From Salinibacillus xinjiangensis (lineage in GTDB: Bacteria > Bacillota > Bacilli > Bacillales > Alkalibacillaceae), in assembly GCF_009649735.1 (NCBI RefSeq), contig NZ_WJNH01000007.1:124001-188000 (forward strand): DNA of 64,000 bases, read 5' to 3'. Of this stretch, positions 45,043 through 54,573 are shown in pieces (positions within the stretch are counted from its first letter, which is position 1; each line of letters starts with the position of its first letter). The position numbers were made by a program, and so were the translations under genes. The notes beneath the pieces were generated by a model. That model worked only from the letters and a program-made list of their open reading frames with translations. It searched no databases and was not told where the DNA came from.

Positions 45043-45980
45043 TGACAACAAAAGAAAAGTTACTTGAGGTAAAAGACCTAAAACAGCATTTCAAGGTTGG
45101 ACGTAAAGGTGTTGTAAAAGCAGTAGATGGTATTACCTTTGATATTTATAAAGGGGAAACATTTGGCTTAGTAGGGGAGTCTGGTTGTGGTAAGTCAACA
45201 ACAGGCAGAACAATCATTCGTCTATATGATGCTACAGATGGAGAAGTAGTGTTCAATGGTGAAGATGTTCATAAAGTAAAATCAAAGACAGAGTTAAAAA
45301 AGTTTAACCGCAAAATGCAAATGATTTTCCAGGACCCTTATGCATCCTTAAACCCTCGAATGAATGTTATGGATATTATTGCAGAAGGTATTGATGTACA
45401 CGGCCTTGCTAAGGATGAAAAGGACCGTAAACAAAGAGTTCAACAGCTTTTAGAAACAGTTGGACTTAATAAAGAGCATGCTAATCGTTTTCCGCATGAA
45501 TTTAGTGGTGGACAACGTCAGCGTATTGGAATTGCTCGTGCACTTGCCGTTGAGCCTGAATTTATTATTGCAGATGAGCCAATCTCAGCACTTGATGTGT
45601 CCATCCAGGCACAGGTTGTAAACCTAATGAAACAGCTACAGGAAGAGTATGGATTAACGTATTTATTTATCGCCCATGATCTATCAATGGTCAAATACAT
45701 TAGTGATCGTATTGGTGTTATGTATTTCGGAAATATGGTCGAGCTAGCCGAAAGTGATGAGCTTTATAAAAATCCGCTCCATCCATATACGAAGTCACTG
45801 TTATCTGCTATTCCATTACCAGATCCAGATTATGAACGTAGTCGTAGACGAATTGAATATGATCCATCCATTCATAATCAAGATGAGGATTCTGAATTCA
45901 GAGAAGTAAAACCAGGGCATTGGGTAAGATGTACACCAACAGAATTTGAACAATATAAAAGAGAATTAGAAAGTAAATAA
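45042..45980 (+). CDS. oppF: Oligopeptide ABC ATPase OppF
   Basis: A 312-aa ATPase, partner of OppD. Walker [10 protein letters not shown], signature [10 protein letters not shown], Walker [15 protein letters not shown]-loop I-A-H-D-L. The oligopeptide C-terminal segment [12 protein letters not shown] is intact. Start overlaps the oppD stop by 1 bp (TAATG). Last gene of the operon; a terminator follows. Confidence 0.96.
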   Translation: MTTKEKLLEVKDLKQHFKVGRKGVVKAVDGITFDIYKGETFGLVGESGCGKSTTGRTIIRLYDATDGEVVFNGEDVHKVKSKTELKKFNRKMQMIFQDPYASLNPRMNVMDIIAEGIDVHGLAKDEKDRKQRVQQLLETVGLNKEHANRFPHEFSGGQRQRIGIARALAVEPEFIIADEPISALDVSIQAQVVNLMKQLQEEYGLTYLFIAHDLSMVKYISDRIGVMYFGNMVELAESDELYKNPLHPYTKSLLSAIPLPDPDYERSRRRIEYDPSIHNQDEDSEFREVKPGHWVRCTPTEFEQYKRELESK

Positions 45981-46021
45981 TACAATGCTATTTCCATCAT
46001 TACATGTTGGTATGAAGTTTT

Positions 46022-46057
46022 AATCCTTGTTGTTTAACCTATAACAAGGATTTTTCT
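46022..46057 (+). terminator. Terminator after oppF
   Basis: AATCCTTGTT pairs with AACAAGGATT across about 11 nt, then TTTCTTT. Confidence 0.8.
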
Positions 46058-46263
46058 TTGCGCTCATGGAGTAATACCCTTGTTGACAGGGAAAGCCACG
46101 TCCAGCTCCATAAAATAGTGCTTTTTACTTGGCATTTTTTTAAGTGTGGGGTCATAGTATAAAAATAATTTCCCACGAGAAAATTAAAAAAAGCCACCAA
46201 AAGAATACAAACTTCTACTATAATAAAGTTATTAGAAAAATAAAAAATGGGAGTTTGATCATA

Positions 46264-47490
46264 TTGGATAAACCGAGGCAGCTAAGAAGAATATCATTTA
46301 TTTTGGTTGTGGCCTTCTGCTTACTTTTTCCGCAACAAAATCTTCATGGAGAGGAACAAAAAGAGACCAATACAGTTAAATCTCACAGCACACACCAAGT
46401 TCAATTAGAAAAACGAAAATTACCGGAACGGATTGCTCGTTTTGTCTTTGATTCAGGCCTTACTTTTGAGTATCCTGATGCTGTTCGAGGCATTTATGTA
46501 ACAGGACCGACTGCAGGTGGTAGCCGTTTTGATGAACTGATTAAATTTGTGAATGATACAGATTTAAATTCAATGGTCATTGATATCAAAGAGGACCATG
46601 GAAATTTAACCTTTAGACCTGAAGAGGATTCACCTTATTACGATGTTTCACAAAATTATATTAAAGATGCCCGAAAAATGCTTAAAAAACTGGAAAAAGA
46701 AGGGATATATCCAATAGCACGTATTGTCGTATTCAAGGATACTCTTCTTGCAGAAAAGAGGCCAGAATTGTCATTTAAGCAAAATGGATCCATTTGGAAA
46801 AATGGTCGCGGAGAAGCCTTTGTCAATCCTTTTAAGAAAGAAGTTTGGGATTATAACGTTGAGATTGCAAAGATGGCTGCTGAATTAGGATTTCGAGATA
46901 TTCAATTTGATTACGTACGTTTCCCAGAAGGATTTGAAAAACGAGACAAGGAACTTCAATATGATAAAGGTGACTATGGGGATTTAGATATAAATAATGT
47001 CCAGAGGCGCGTAAAGGCTGTTACAGATTTTGTTGCTTATGCAAGAGAGGAATTGCATAAATATGATGTGGACGTCTCTGTGGATATTTTTGGGTATTCA
47101 GCAACTATTCCAGAAGCGCCTGGTATAGGACAAAACTTCACTAAGATTTCGGAAAATGTTGATGTGATTTCTTCCATGATCTATCCAAGTCACTGGACCA
47201 GTTACTTTGATATTCCATTCCCAGATAAAGAGCCTTATCGTTTAGTTAAAGAATACGTGAAAGTAGAGAGTGAACGTTTAGGTGAACTAGAAAATGCACC
47301 AACCTCAAGGCCTTGGATTCAGGACTTTGAAGCGCCTTGGCTTTATGGCGGTTCTCCTGTTACGCAGTACGGAAAAGCAGAGGTGGAAGCTCAGATTAAG
47401 GCTTTAAATGAAGGTGGGGTTAACGAATTCCTTATTTGGAACCCATCTAACAAATATACACAAAATGTTGATTATACACCACTTGACTAA
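46264..47490 (+). CDS. Secreted putative glycoside hydrolase (DUF4015)
   Basis: A 408-aa exported protein. From TTG 46264 (GGGAG 10 nt upstream) it has a clean signal peptide (K-P-R-Q-L-R-R then a hydrophobic run to about residue 28). The DUF4015 TIM-barrel-type region follows: V-R-G-I-Y-V-T-G-P-T-A, M-V-I-D-I-K-E-D-H-G, I-A-R-I-V-V-F-K-D, D-I-Q-F-D-Y-V-R-F-P and V-S-V-D-I-F-G-Y. Asp/Glu residues in these strands are candidates for catalysis. A TATAAT at about 46216 lies inside the longer frame, which argues for the internal start. Substrate unknown. Confidence 0.85.
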   Translation: MDKPRQLRRISFILVVAFCLLFPQQNLHGEEQKETNTVKSHSTHQVQLEKRKLPERIARFVFDSGLTFEYPDAVRGIYVTGPTAGGSRFDELIKFVNDTDLNSMVIDIKEDHGNLTFRPEEDSPYYDVSQNYIKDARKMLKKLEKEGIYPIARIVVFKDTLLAEKRPELSFKQNGSIWKNGRGEAFVNPFKKEVWDYNVEIAKMAAELGFRDIQFDYVRFPEGFEKRDKELQYDKGDYGDLDINNVQRRVKAVTDFVAYAREELHKYDVDVSVDIFGYSATIPEAPGIGQNFTKISENVDVISSMIYPSHWTSYFDIPFPDKEPYRLVKEYVKVESERLGELENAPTSRPWIQDFEAPWLYGGSPVTQYGKAEVEAQIKALNEGGVNEFLIWNPSNKYTQNVDYTPLD

Positions 47491-47494
47491 AAGC

Positions 47495-47530
47495 AAAGAA
47501 CACTCGCCCAATGGGTGAGTGTTCTTCTTG
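47495..47530 (+). terminator. Terminator after the DUF4015 gene
   Basis: AAGAACACTCGCCC pairs with GGGTGAGTGTTCTT across AAT. Confidence 0.85.
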
Positions 47531-47557
47531 TATTACATAAGTAAAAATATTCGTGGG

Positions 47558-47746
47558 TTACTTTTTCTCTGAGCCACCGACTTGTTTCCAATTGGATTGA
47601 ATCGATAAAGAACGAGATGTAAATTTATCCTTATTTTTTCTACCCAACAAATTCTCCCCAATTAATTGAACTAGCACAGCTGAAAAAGCTGTTAATGCAA
47701 TGATTAAAAGTCCAAATAATGATAACTCTAAGAGAAAGGACGTCAT
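47558..47746 (-). CDS. Uncharacterised 62-aa membrane protein
   Basis: A single hydrophobic helix (about residues 6-32) followed by a basic cytosolic tail (L-L-G-R-K-N-K-D-K-F-T-S-R-S). ATG 47746 is preceded by GGGGG 9 nt upstream; starts at 47752 or 47779 are possible. Convergent with the DUF4015 gene, divergent from yjbC. Not recognised. Confidence 0.6.
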   Translation of the reverse strand: MTSFLLELSLFGLLIIALTAFSAVLVQLIGENLLGRKNKDKFTSRSLSIQSNWKQVGGSEKK

Positions 47747-47902
47747 AGTCATCAACCCCCATTCGTTTCCTAATTTCATTCTATGCGAAAGAGGAAAATT
47801 TTAAAAGGCAAAACTGCGAATTTTCACACATTTTATACTCATTTAACAAAATTCAGATATTTCGTTATAATAATAGATGACTACAAAATAAGGAGTAGAT
47901 CA

Positions 47903-48478
47903 ATGAATTGGTATGAAAAACTCAGCAAGTACTTTCCCGTTGAAGAAATGAAATCCAAAGAGCACATGGAAACGCTCCTAGAGGAAAAAGGAGACGTATA
48001 TTACAAGGACGAAGGTAAATATCATGTTCTTATGTACGCAGAATTTGAAACCTTTATCTTTATCGATTATGTCTATGTTTCCAAGGATGCAAGGGGAAAG
48101 GGAATTGGGCACAAATTAATGGAAAAACTTAAAGCAAAAGAAAAGCCGATCATCCTAGAAGTGGAACCGATTGATTATGAGGACACAGACACCGAAAAAA
48201 GACTGCATTTTTATCAACGAGAGGGCTTTGAGCATGCCAAGTCTATCGGTTATACAAGACGTTCTTTAGCCACGAATGAATTGAACGATATGGAAATTCT
48301 CTATTGGTCTCCTAAGCATGAAACCGAGGAAGAAATTTTTGAGAAAATGAAAAAAATGTATAAAAATATCCATACTTATAAAGATAAAGAATTATATGGT
48401 AAGTCCTATCAGCCTGTTGATGAAGTTTTAACCTTTAATGATGAAGAAAGTGATGACATTTTTAAAGAATTAGACTAA
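47903..48478 (+). CDS. yjbC: GNAT-family acetyltransferase YjbC
   Basis: A 191-aa GNAT protein: N-terminal M-N-W-Y-E-K-L-S-K-Y-F-P-V, acetyl-CoA loop D-A-R-G-K-G-I-G-H-K-L and a Y-Q-R-E-G-F strand. AAGGAG precedes ATG 47903. In B. subtilis yjbC lies directly upstream of spx (yjbD) and can be cotranscribed with it; here a terminator-like hairpin separates them. Substrate unknown. Confidence 0.9.
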   Translation: MNWYEKLSKYFPVEEMKSKEHMETLLEEKGDVYYKDEGKYHVLMYAEFETFIFIDYVYVSKDARGKGIGHKLMEKLKAKEKPIILEVEPIDYEDTDTEKRLHFYQREGFEHAKSIGYTRRSLATNELNDMEILYWSPKHETEEEIFEKMKKMYKNIHTYKDKELYGKSYQPVDEVLTFNDEESDDIFKELD

Positions 48479-48484
48479 AAAATG

Positions 48485-48533
48485 AAACCTTTTATCCCTT
48501 GTTATCGTATTAGATGACAAGGGTAATTTTTTC
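48485..48533 (+). terminator. Terminator between yjbC and spx
   Basis: CCCTTGT pairs with ACAAGGG across 14 nt, followed by TAATTTTTT. A moderately stable stem; partial readthrough into spx is possible. Confidence 0.65.
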
Positions 48534-48747
48534 TCATGTTTTAAATGTCGATAGATAGGGAATAGTTGTAATAAATATTGCGAAATGGTGAACAAACTAT
48601 TAACAATTCCAATAAGCCCTACCCTTATACATAATTTTGTAGTATACTTATATTGTACACTTCTAGATTGTATTAATTATAATCTAATAAGTTTTCTTTT
48701 TTATATTTACCTTGTAAACAAGTTATCCTTTTAAAGGAGTGAATCAT

Positions 48748-49143
48748 ATGGTAACCCTATTTACATCACCAAGCTGTACGTCTTGTCGGAAAGCAAGAAC
48801 GTGGTTAGAAGAGAATGAAATTTCATTTCAGGAGCGTAACATATTCTCAGAGCCTTTAACTGTAAATGAGATTAAGGAAATTCTCAGAATGACTGAGAAT
48901 GGAACTGACGAAATTATATCAACACGATCGAAGGTATTTCAAAAACTGAATGTAAACTTAGATCAATTACCTCTTAAGGATTTGATCAAGCTCATTCAGG
49001 AAAATCCAGGTCTCCTCAGACGTCCAATTATTCTTGATGAGAAACGATTACAGGTAGGATATAATGAGGATGAAATTCGTCGATTCTTGCCAAGAACAGT
49101 ACGAACATTCCAGTTACGTGAAGCACAACGTATGGTTAACTAA
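48748..49143 (+). CDS. spx: Global stress regulator Spx
   Basis: A 131-aa ArsC-fold protein that binds the RNA polymerase alpha C-terminal domain and controls the thiol/disulfide stress regulon. The redox switch C-T-S-C is at residues 10-13; [10 protein letters not shown] and [23 protein letters not shown] are nearly identical to B. subtilis. ATG 48748 has AAAGGAGTG 7 nt upstream; the GTG at 48739 is in the ribosome site. Its ClpXP adaptor spxH lies 8 kb downstream. Confidence 0.98.
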   Translation: MVTLFTSPSCTSCRKARTWLEENEISFQERNIFSEPLTVNEIKEILRMTENGTDEIISTRSKVFQKLNVNLDQLPLKDLIKLIQENPGLLRRPIILDEKRLQVGYNEDEIRRFLPRTVRTFQLREAQRMVN

Positions 49144-49172
49144 TAATCAACTAGAAATATAAATATGTGTAT

Positions 49173-49246
49173 AAAAAAAGGTCTGATACCTCAGCTTTTC
49201 ATAAAACGTGAGTCATTCGCTTTATGTCGAGGATCTGACCTTTTTA
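49173..49246. terminator. Long bidirectional terminator between spx and yjbE
   Basis: AAAAAAGGTC-T-GAT at one end pairs with ATC-T-GACCTTTTT at the other, enclosing an inner stem near CATAAA/TTTATG. A and T runs flank both sides. Confidence 0.8.
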
Positions 49247-49250
49247 TACT

Positions 49251-49928
49251 TTAATTTACTCTTTTAACCTTGTTTTGATCAATTGAATAGCCAACGATAA
49301 TCACAAACAAAATGGTGATGACTGGTAGTAAATAATGTAGTATATGAAACTGTTCAAAAAATGGCTCTAATCGTTCTTCACCTAAAATCATTTCACTGGC
49401 AGTATAGGCTAGAATGCCAGCACCGATGTAAACGAGGACAGGAAATCGTTCCATGAAGTGTAGAATGATTTTACTCCCCCAAATAATAATTGGTACCGAG
49501 AAGAGTAGTCCAATCATGACAAGTACAATGTGTCCTCCGGATGCACCTGCAATGGCTAAAACATTGTCAAATCCCATAACAATATCAGCAAATACAATCG
49601 TTTTAATAGCCGATAACAGGTTGTCCTTTGCTGCAATATCAGGTCCATCATCATCATCTGTTAGTAAATGAATAGCTATATAAATGAGAAGAAGTCCTCC
49701 CACTAACTTTAAAAACGGGATTTGAAGTAAGTATAAGGCAACTGCAGTGAGTAGAACACGAATGCCAATCGCTAGACCGGTTCCCCAAAAGATGGCTTTG
49801 TTTCGTTGTTCTGGGGGAAGATTTCGACTAGCTAGTGCAATAACAATGGCATTATCTCCACCAAGAACGAGGTCAATTCCAATAATAGTTAAAATAGACA
49901 GAATAATATCTATATCAAGAAAGTCCAC
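49251..49928 (-). CDS. yjbE: TerC-family membrane protein YjbE
   Basis: A 225-aa protein with seven membrane helices. TerC metal motifs G-G-D-N-A-I-V-I-A and M-G-F-D-N-V-L-A-I-A-G-A-S are intact. TerC relatives in B. subtilis export manganese or metallate secreted enzymes; the substrate of YjbE is not certain. GTG 49928 is chosen: GGGGAGGT lies 7 nt upstream and length matches YjbE (218); the open frame runs 65 codons further without support. I found no Mn riboswitch in the leader. Confidence 0.9.
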   Translation of the reverse strand: MDFLDIDIILSILTIIGIDLVLGGDNAIVIALASRNLPPEQRNKAIFWGTGLAIGIRVLLTAVALYLLQIPFLKLVGGLLLIYIAIHLLTDDDDGPDIAAKDNLLSAIKTIVFADIVMGFDNVLAIAGASGGHIVLVMIGLLFSVPIIIWGSKIILHFMERFPVLVYIGAGILAYTASEMILGEERLEPFFEQFHILHYLLPVITILFVIIVGYSIDQNKVKRVN

Positions 49929-50147
49929 GAATAATACCTCCCCAAACAGGTGACAAATAGAATAAAATAAGTTAAAATTAAAAATTAATCTAGCTGATTT
50001 TGATGACATCGCGGCCTTTACAAATATAGATGAACAGCCTAATAAAGTCAAGGTAAAAGCTAGACGTTCGCTTGTTTTTTTCTTTATAGGATAAATAATT
50101 TTCATTTTATGAAGATTTATCATAAAATATAAAAAAAGCAGTATTTA

Positions 50148-50222
50148 TACTATCAAAGTATTATTGCAAAGTCTTTGATAGTACAAGAAAAACTAGGTTT
50201 TTGTGACAAACTAAGTTTTTCT
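50148..50222 (+). promoter_or_regulatory. Two consecutive hairpins upstream of mecA
   Basis: TACTATCAAAG (50148) pairs perfectly with CTTTGATAGTA (50173-50183), and then AGAAAAACTAGGTTT (50186) with AAACTAAGTTTTTCT (50208-50222), the latter ending in a T-rich strand. They fill the divergent gap between yjbE and mecA. Could be operators or an attenuator-like leader. Confidence 0.5.
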
Positions 50223-50283
50223 CATAAGGGGTTAAGTTTCCCTTCAGTAGAATAATTTATTGTGGGAAGGGAGAGAACAACAG

Positions 50284-50985
50284 ATGGAAATTGAACGTAT
50301 AAATGAGCATACGGTAAAATTTTATATTTCATATATGGATATAGAGGATCGCGGCTTTGATCGAGAAGATGTCTGGTATAATCGTGAAAAAAGTGAGCAG
50401 CTATTTTGGGAAATGATGGATGAAGTGAATGAACAAGAAGAATTCACCATTGATGGTCCTCTATGGATACAGGTGCAAGCTATGGATAAAGGACTTGAAA
50501 TCATCGTAACAAAAGCACAGCTATCTAAAGATGGGCATAAGCTAGAGCTTCCAACGGATGATGAAAAACTGCTTGATTTACCTATTGATGACAAAGTAGA
50601 ATCTTTATTAGATAAAGGCCATTTTTTACAGAATGGTGAATCGAATACTGATGAGGACAATGATGATCCGATTGAAGAGGAAGACGGAGATTTTTCTATT
50701 GTTCTTCGCTTTAAGGATATTGAGGATGTCATTCAGTTGGGGCACTCGGTACAAGACACCTTTGCATTTGAAGATCAACTATACCACTATGAGTCTTCAT
50801 ATTATTTATTTATCCAGTTTACCAATGACCTACTGGACGATGATGCACAGGAAGATGTACTAAGCCATATGCTTGAGTATAGTGAAGAAAGTAGCATCAC
50901 GATTTATCGTTTAACCGAATATGGTAATCCAATTTTCACAGAAGATGCCCTGCAAAATATGAAGCAGCATTTTCCAATTCAATAA
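50284..50985 (+). CDS. mecA: ClpC adaptor protein MecA
   Basis: A 233-aa adaptor targeting ComK and other substrates to ClpCP. The N-terminal domain (M-E-I-E-R-I-N-E-H-T-V-K-F-Y-I-S-Y-x-D-I-E-D-R-G-F-D-R-E) is near-identical to B. subtilis. A linker of about 30 acidic residues (D-E-D-N-D-D-P-I-E-E-E-D-G-D) and the C-terminal ClpC-binding domain (V-L-R-F-K-D-I-E-D-V-I; H-M-L-E-Y-S-E-E-S-S-I-T-I-Y-R) follow. GGGAGAG lies 8 nt before ATG 50284. Confidence 0.95.
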   Translation: MEIERINEHTVKFYISYMDIEDRGFDREDVWYNREKSEQLFWEMMDEVNEQEEFTIDGPLWIQVQAMDKGLEIIVTKAQLSKDGHKLELPTDDEKLLDLPIDDKVESLLDKGHFLQNGESNTDEDNDDPIEEEDGDFSIVLRFKDIEDVIQLGHSVQDTFAFEDQLYHYESSYYLFIQFTNDLLDDDAQEDVLSHMLEYSEESSITIYRLTEYGNPIFTEDALQNMKQHFPIQ

Positions 50986-50991
50986 ATTATG

Positions 50992-51031
50992 AGGACATTC
51001 CTTACTAAATAGAAGGAATGTCTTTTTTTAG
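50992..51031 (+). terminator. Terminator after mecA
   Basis: GACATTCCTT pairs with AAGGAATGTC across about 9 nt, then seven T. Confidence 0.88.
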
Positions 51032-51180
51032 ATAAGAAATATATATTTAAACCTTTTAGTGTCTCTTGCTTGTTTTTACCATCGATTTGAATTAAATTGA
51101 ATACGTTGGCATAACACGAATGCGGAATAATATAATGAAACAATATGCAATGGTAAAGATCAATTGAGGATGGTTGTAAT

Positions 51181-52689
51181 ATGTTTAAACGGGTACAGTT
51201 TTTAGTATTTTTCGTATTAGTTGCAGCAACATTATATGTAATTACAGAATTTTGGGGAAGCTGGATTGTTACTGTTTATTCCGTTTTTATTTCGATTTCC
51301 GTTATCTTTATTGCTTTCTTAATTTTTATTGAGAATCGAAATCCGAGTCAAACACTTAATTGGCTGCTCGTTTTAGCCGCTTTTCCTGGTTTCGGTTTTT
51401 TCTTTTATTTATTGTTTGGACAAAATTTTAGAAAGCGAAAAATGTTTAAACAAAAGGCTGAACTGGACCTGCGTGCTTTTAAGCAGGTTGAGGGGAGTCG
51501 CTTATTTAATCAGGAAGAAATTAAGCAAATGGGGGACCACCAGCATCAATCCTTTCGTCTAGCACAAAAATTAGGCAATTCGCCAATATCCTTTAATACG
51601 GAAACAAAGGTATTAACCAATGGCTTAGAGACCTTTCCGGCGATGCTAAATGAACTAAAAAATGCCGAACATCATATACATCTGGAATTTTACATTGTAC
51701 GAGATGACGACCTTGGAAAGGAATTTAAGGATCTCTTAATTGAAAAGGCTAAAAATGGCGTCGAGGTTCGCTTTTTATACGATGCTGTGGGAAGCTGGGA
51801 GCTTTCCCAATCCTTTAAGGGAGAATTGCAGGCAGCTGGAGCAGAGGTCGTGCCATTTTCCCCTGTAAGATTGCCTTTTCTCAACAACAAGATAAACTTT
51901 CGTAATCATCGTAAGATTATTGTCATCGACGGAAAGATTGGCTTTGTTGGGGGCTTAAATATTGGGGATGAGTATATAGGAAGAAATGAGTACTATGGGA
52001 ATTGGCGAGATACCCATCTATATATGCGTGGGGAGGCTGTTCGAAGCCTGCAGACCATTTTTCTTCAGGATTGGTTTTACATGACTGGTAAGGCATTGTT
52101 AAAGCCCGTTTATCGATCACCTGAATATTTTACCGAGGAAATGGGAGGAGTCCAGTTGATCGCTGGAGGACCAGATAATCAATGGGAAGTTATTAAGATG
52201 CTGTTTTTCTCTCTCATGACTTCAGCCAAAGGTTCCATCTGGATTGCATCCCCATACTTCATTCCGGATGAAGATATATTATCTGCGATGAAAATTGCGG
52301 CACTAAGCGGTGTGGATGTTAAGCTATTAGTTCCAAACAGACCTGATAAGAAAATCGTCTATTATGCGTCTCAATCCTACTATCCAGAGCTTCTCGAAGC
52401 AGGAGTGCAAATTTATAAATACAATGAAGGCTTTCTCCATAGTAAAATCATGATTGTAGACCAAGAGCTTGCATCGATAGGGACCTCTAACATGGACATG
52501 AGGAGCTTTCACTTAAACTTTGAGGTAAATGCCTTCTTATATAAAACAGAAAGCACAGATCAGCTCGTAGCGGATTATATAACCGATATCGAGCATTCCA
52601 CAAAGCTTGAATTGGAAGAATTCAATAAGCGTCCAATTTATAAGAAATTATATGAATCATTATGTCGTTTGTTATCACCGTTGTTGTAG
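51181..52689 (+). CDS. cls: Cardiolipin synthase
   Basis: A 502-aa phospholipase-D superfamily enzyme that joins two phosphatidylglycerols at the membrane. Two N-terminal helices (about 5-60), then two HKD motifs: F-R-N-H-R-K-I-I-V-I-D-G-K and L-H-S-K-I-M-I-V-D-Q-E. G-S-W-E-L-S and M-D-M-R-S-F-H-L-N-F-E are typical of ClsA/YwnE. GAGGATGG precedes the ATG. It is not part of this block in B. subtilis, where mecA precedes coiA directly. Confidence 0.95.
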   Translation: MFKRVQFLVFFVLVAATLYVITEFWGSWIVTVYSVFISISVIFIAFLIFIENRNPSQTLNWLLVLAAFPGFGFFFYLLFGQNFRKRKMFKQKAELDLRAFKQVEGSRLFNQEEIKQMGDHQHQSFRLAQKLGNSPISFNTETKVLTNGLETFPAMLNELKNAEHHIHLEFYIVRDDDLGKEFKDLLIEKAKNGVEVRFLYDAVGSWELSQSFKGELQAAGAEVVPFSPVRLPFLNNKINFRNHRKIIVIDGKIGFVGGLNIGDEYIGRNEYYGNWRDTHLYMRGEAVRSLQTIFLQDWFYMTGKALLKPVYRSPEYFTEEMGGVQLIAGGPDNQWEVIKMLFFSLMTSAKGSIWIASPYFIPDEDILSAMKIAALSGVDVKLLVPNRPDKKIVYYASQSYYPELLEAGVQIYKYNEGFLHSKIMIVDQELASIGTSNMDMRSFHLNFEVNAFLYKTESTDQLVADYITDIEHSTKLELEEFNKRPIYKKLYESLCRLLSPLL

Positions 52690-52692
52690 ATA

Positions 52693-52738
52693 AGAAGCAT
52701 GTATACCCTTTGAGGTGGGGTGTGCATGCTTTTATTGC
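52693..52738 (+). terminator. Terminator after cls
   Basis: AAGCATGTATACCC pairs with GGGTGTGCATGCTT (one wobble), then TTATT. It leads into the phased AGCA array. Confidence 0.8.
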
Positions 52739-52750
52739 TTGTTGGGGGCT

Positions 52751-53098
52751 AGCGTGAGGGAAGGATTGTTCAGCAAACCGTGGGACGACTACAGCATACT
52801 GTACTCAATTATTAGCATAAACCAGTCGAAGTTCAGCATAATGGCCGGAAACTTTAGCAAAGCTCCAGACCTTCAGCATAATAGAGGGAGCCTTTAGCAA
52901 ATTGGACCGTAACTTTAGCATTTGCGGCGTACACGCGCGTGTTCAGCAAACCCAGGGTCGACTACAGCATCTCCTACTCATTCATTAGCATACTCTCCGC
53001 TATGTTCAGCATCTCCCCAAAAACTTCAGCAAAACTCCATTACTTCAGCATAATAGACAAAACTTCAGCAAAACGAACACCAACTTCAGCTTCAGCTT
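52751..53098. repeat. 21-bp phased AGCA array, copy 2
   Basis: Cores start at 52751 (AGCG), 52772, 52793, 52814, 52835, 52856, 52875, 52896, 52917, 52945, 52966, 52987, 53008, 53028, 53047, 53067 and 53088. Intervals: 21 x5, 19, 21, 21, 28, 21, 21, 21, 20, 19, 20, 21. Blocks beginning at 52772 and 52945 are similar to each other over about 65 bp (a 173-bp-offset duplication). Two frames read as short ORFs only because the period is 7 codons. The rest of the gap to 53310 shows nothing else. Confidence 0.88.
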
Positions 53099-53323
53099 CC
53101 GCGTCCCCAACACATCATGCCCGTCTCACACCCCAAAAATAAAACTTTACCAAATTTGAATTTCCCAGCACACCTCTTTTAATTAAATTTCATTTCACCC
53201 TCGCACAAATTGCAAAATACCATCAACCAACCAGCCAGAATCCCCAATTTACTCATTTCACATACCTGATATATATGGATAAAATAGATTCATCATAGTA
53301 CTGATGGAATTGAGGTGCGCCCA

Positions 53324-54472
53324 TTGCTAAAGGCATTAAACCAAGCAGGTCAACCGATCCTGCTAATGAATAAAACAAGAGCAGAAATGAATGAGCTAAG
53401 GAAGCAGTCATTCTATTGTCCTGGCTGTAAGGAAAAGGTGTTTATTCGAGCGGGAGATAAAGTGGTGCCTCATTACGCTCATTTTCACAGTAATTCATGT
53501 TCCTTAGGGTATGGGGAAGGGGAGTATCATCGGCAGGGCAAACTGGATTTGTACAAATGGCTGCAGCTACAAGGGATTCAAGTGGAATTAGAGTACTACA
53601 TCCCGAAAATTAGGCAACGCCCTGATTTACTCCTTAAGTGGAAGGGGTGGATATATGCTCTGGAATTTCAATGTGCGGTAATTCCTGTGAACATCATACG
53701 GGAACGAACAAAAGGTTATTTACGTTTAGGAATTCAGCCTATATGGATTCTAGGAGAAAATCGGATAAAATGGAAATATCAACATCGTGTTCAGCTGACA
53801 AACTTTGAATCCTTGTTCCTGCAGCAGCTGAGTTCGAACACAGAACCCAAGTTCCTCATATATCATCCTCGCACGAAGGTTTTTACAATACTTACGAATC
53901 CATATCCTTTAAAGAATAAAGTGTATGGACATGTACAATCTAGACTACTTACTCAGCTGTCTTTTTCGACCCTCTTTAATCATATAGATATTTCTACCAA
54001 AGCCCTCATGGATTACTGGCTAAAGGAAAAAATGAAATTTCGAACGAGACGCCAACGACACTATAGTAAGGAAGATTCAAAGTACTTACATTGGTTATAT
54101 CAAAAAGGCTTACATCCTCAATCGATCCCCTCTGAAATTCATCTTCCATTAGACCATCACTACCTATCAAATACGCCCGTTTACATTTGGCAAAGCGAGT
54201 TTTTGCTGAACCACATTCACCCTTTATCCATCGGTGAAAAGGTATACTATAAGCCTATTTCCGAGGATTTTTCAGTAATTCCTTCTTTCTATAACCCGCA
54301 GCACGATGTCCAGTTAGAGTATTTACTATTGTTGGAACGTCTCCAAATCTTAACAAGCAACGGAAAATTTAGTTTTTATAAGAAAAATGAAGTATTATTT
54401 CCTAAAAGTTTAGAACAAGCTATAAATAATGATAAAAAGGTCATGAAACAAATCGTTGAAACCATAGGATAA
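53324..54472 (+). CDS. coiA: Competence protein CoiA
   Basis: A 382-aa nuclease-like competence protein. N-terminal zinc-binding segment C-P-G-C-K-E-K-V ... H-Y-A-H-F (about residues 32-55), then a PD-(D/E)xK-like core Q-R-P-D-L-L-L-K-W ... A-L-E-F-Q. TTG 53324 is chosen: TTGAGGTG lies 6 nt upstream; the GTG at 53315 is part of that site. Helps process incoming transforming DNA. Lies between mecA and pepF, as in B. subtilis; the intervening cls is the exception. Confidence 0.9.
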   Translation: MLKALNQAGQPILLMNKTRAEMNELRKQSFYCPGCKEKVFIRAGDKVVPHYAHFHSNSCSLGYGEGEYHRQGKLDLYKWLQLQGIQVELEYYIPKIRQRPDLLLKWKGWIYALEFQCAVIPVNIIRERTKGYLRLGIQPIWILGENRIKWKYQHRVQLTNFESLFLQQLSSNTEPKFLIYHPRTKVFTILTNPYPLKNKVYGHVQSRLLTQLSFSTLFNHIDISTKALMDYWLKEKMKFRTRRQRHYSKEDSKYLHWLYQKGLHPQSIPSEIHLPLDHHYLSNTPVYIWQSEFLLNHIHPLSIGEKVYYKPISEDFSVIPSFYNPQHDVQLEYLLLLERLQILTSNGKFSFYKKNEVLFPKSLEQAINNDKKVMKQIVETIG

Positions 54473-54573
54473 GATGGAGGTAGTCTGAGAAATAATTCTC
54501 TTACTAAAAGTAAGCAGGATTTCCTAGGATGTTTCAAGAATTGTTAGGAAGTACACAGAAATGAAGGAGGAAA

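Noticed and set aside
49929-50150. yybP-ykoY manganese riboswitch upstream of the TerC-family gene yjbE
   Set aside because: The conserved riboswitch segments are not found in the leader; GGGGAGGT there is just the ribosome site.
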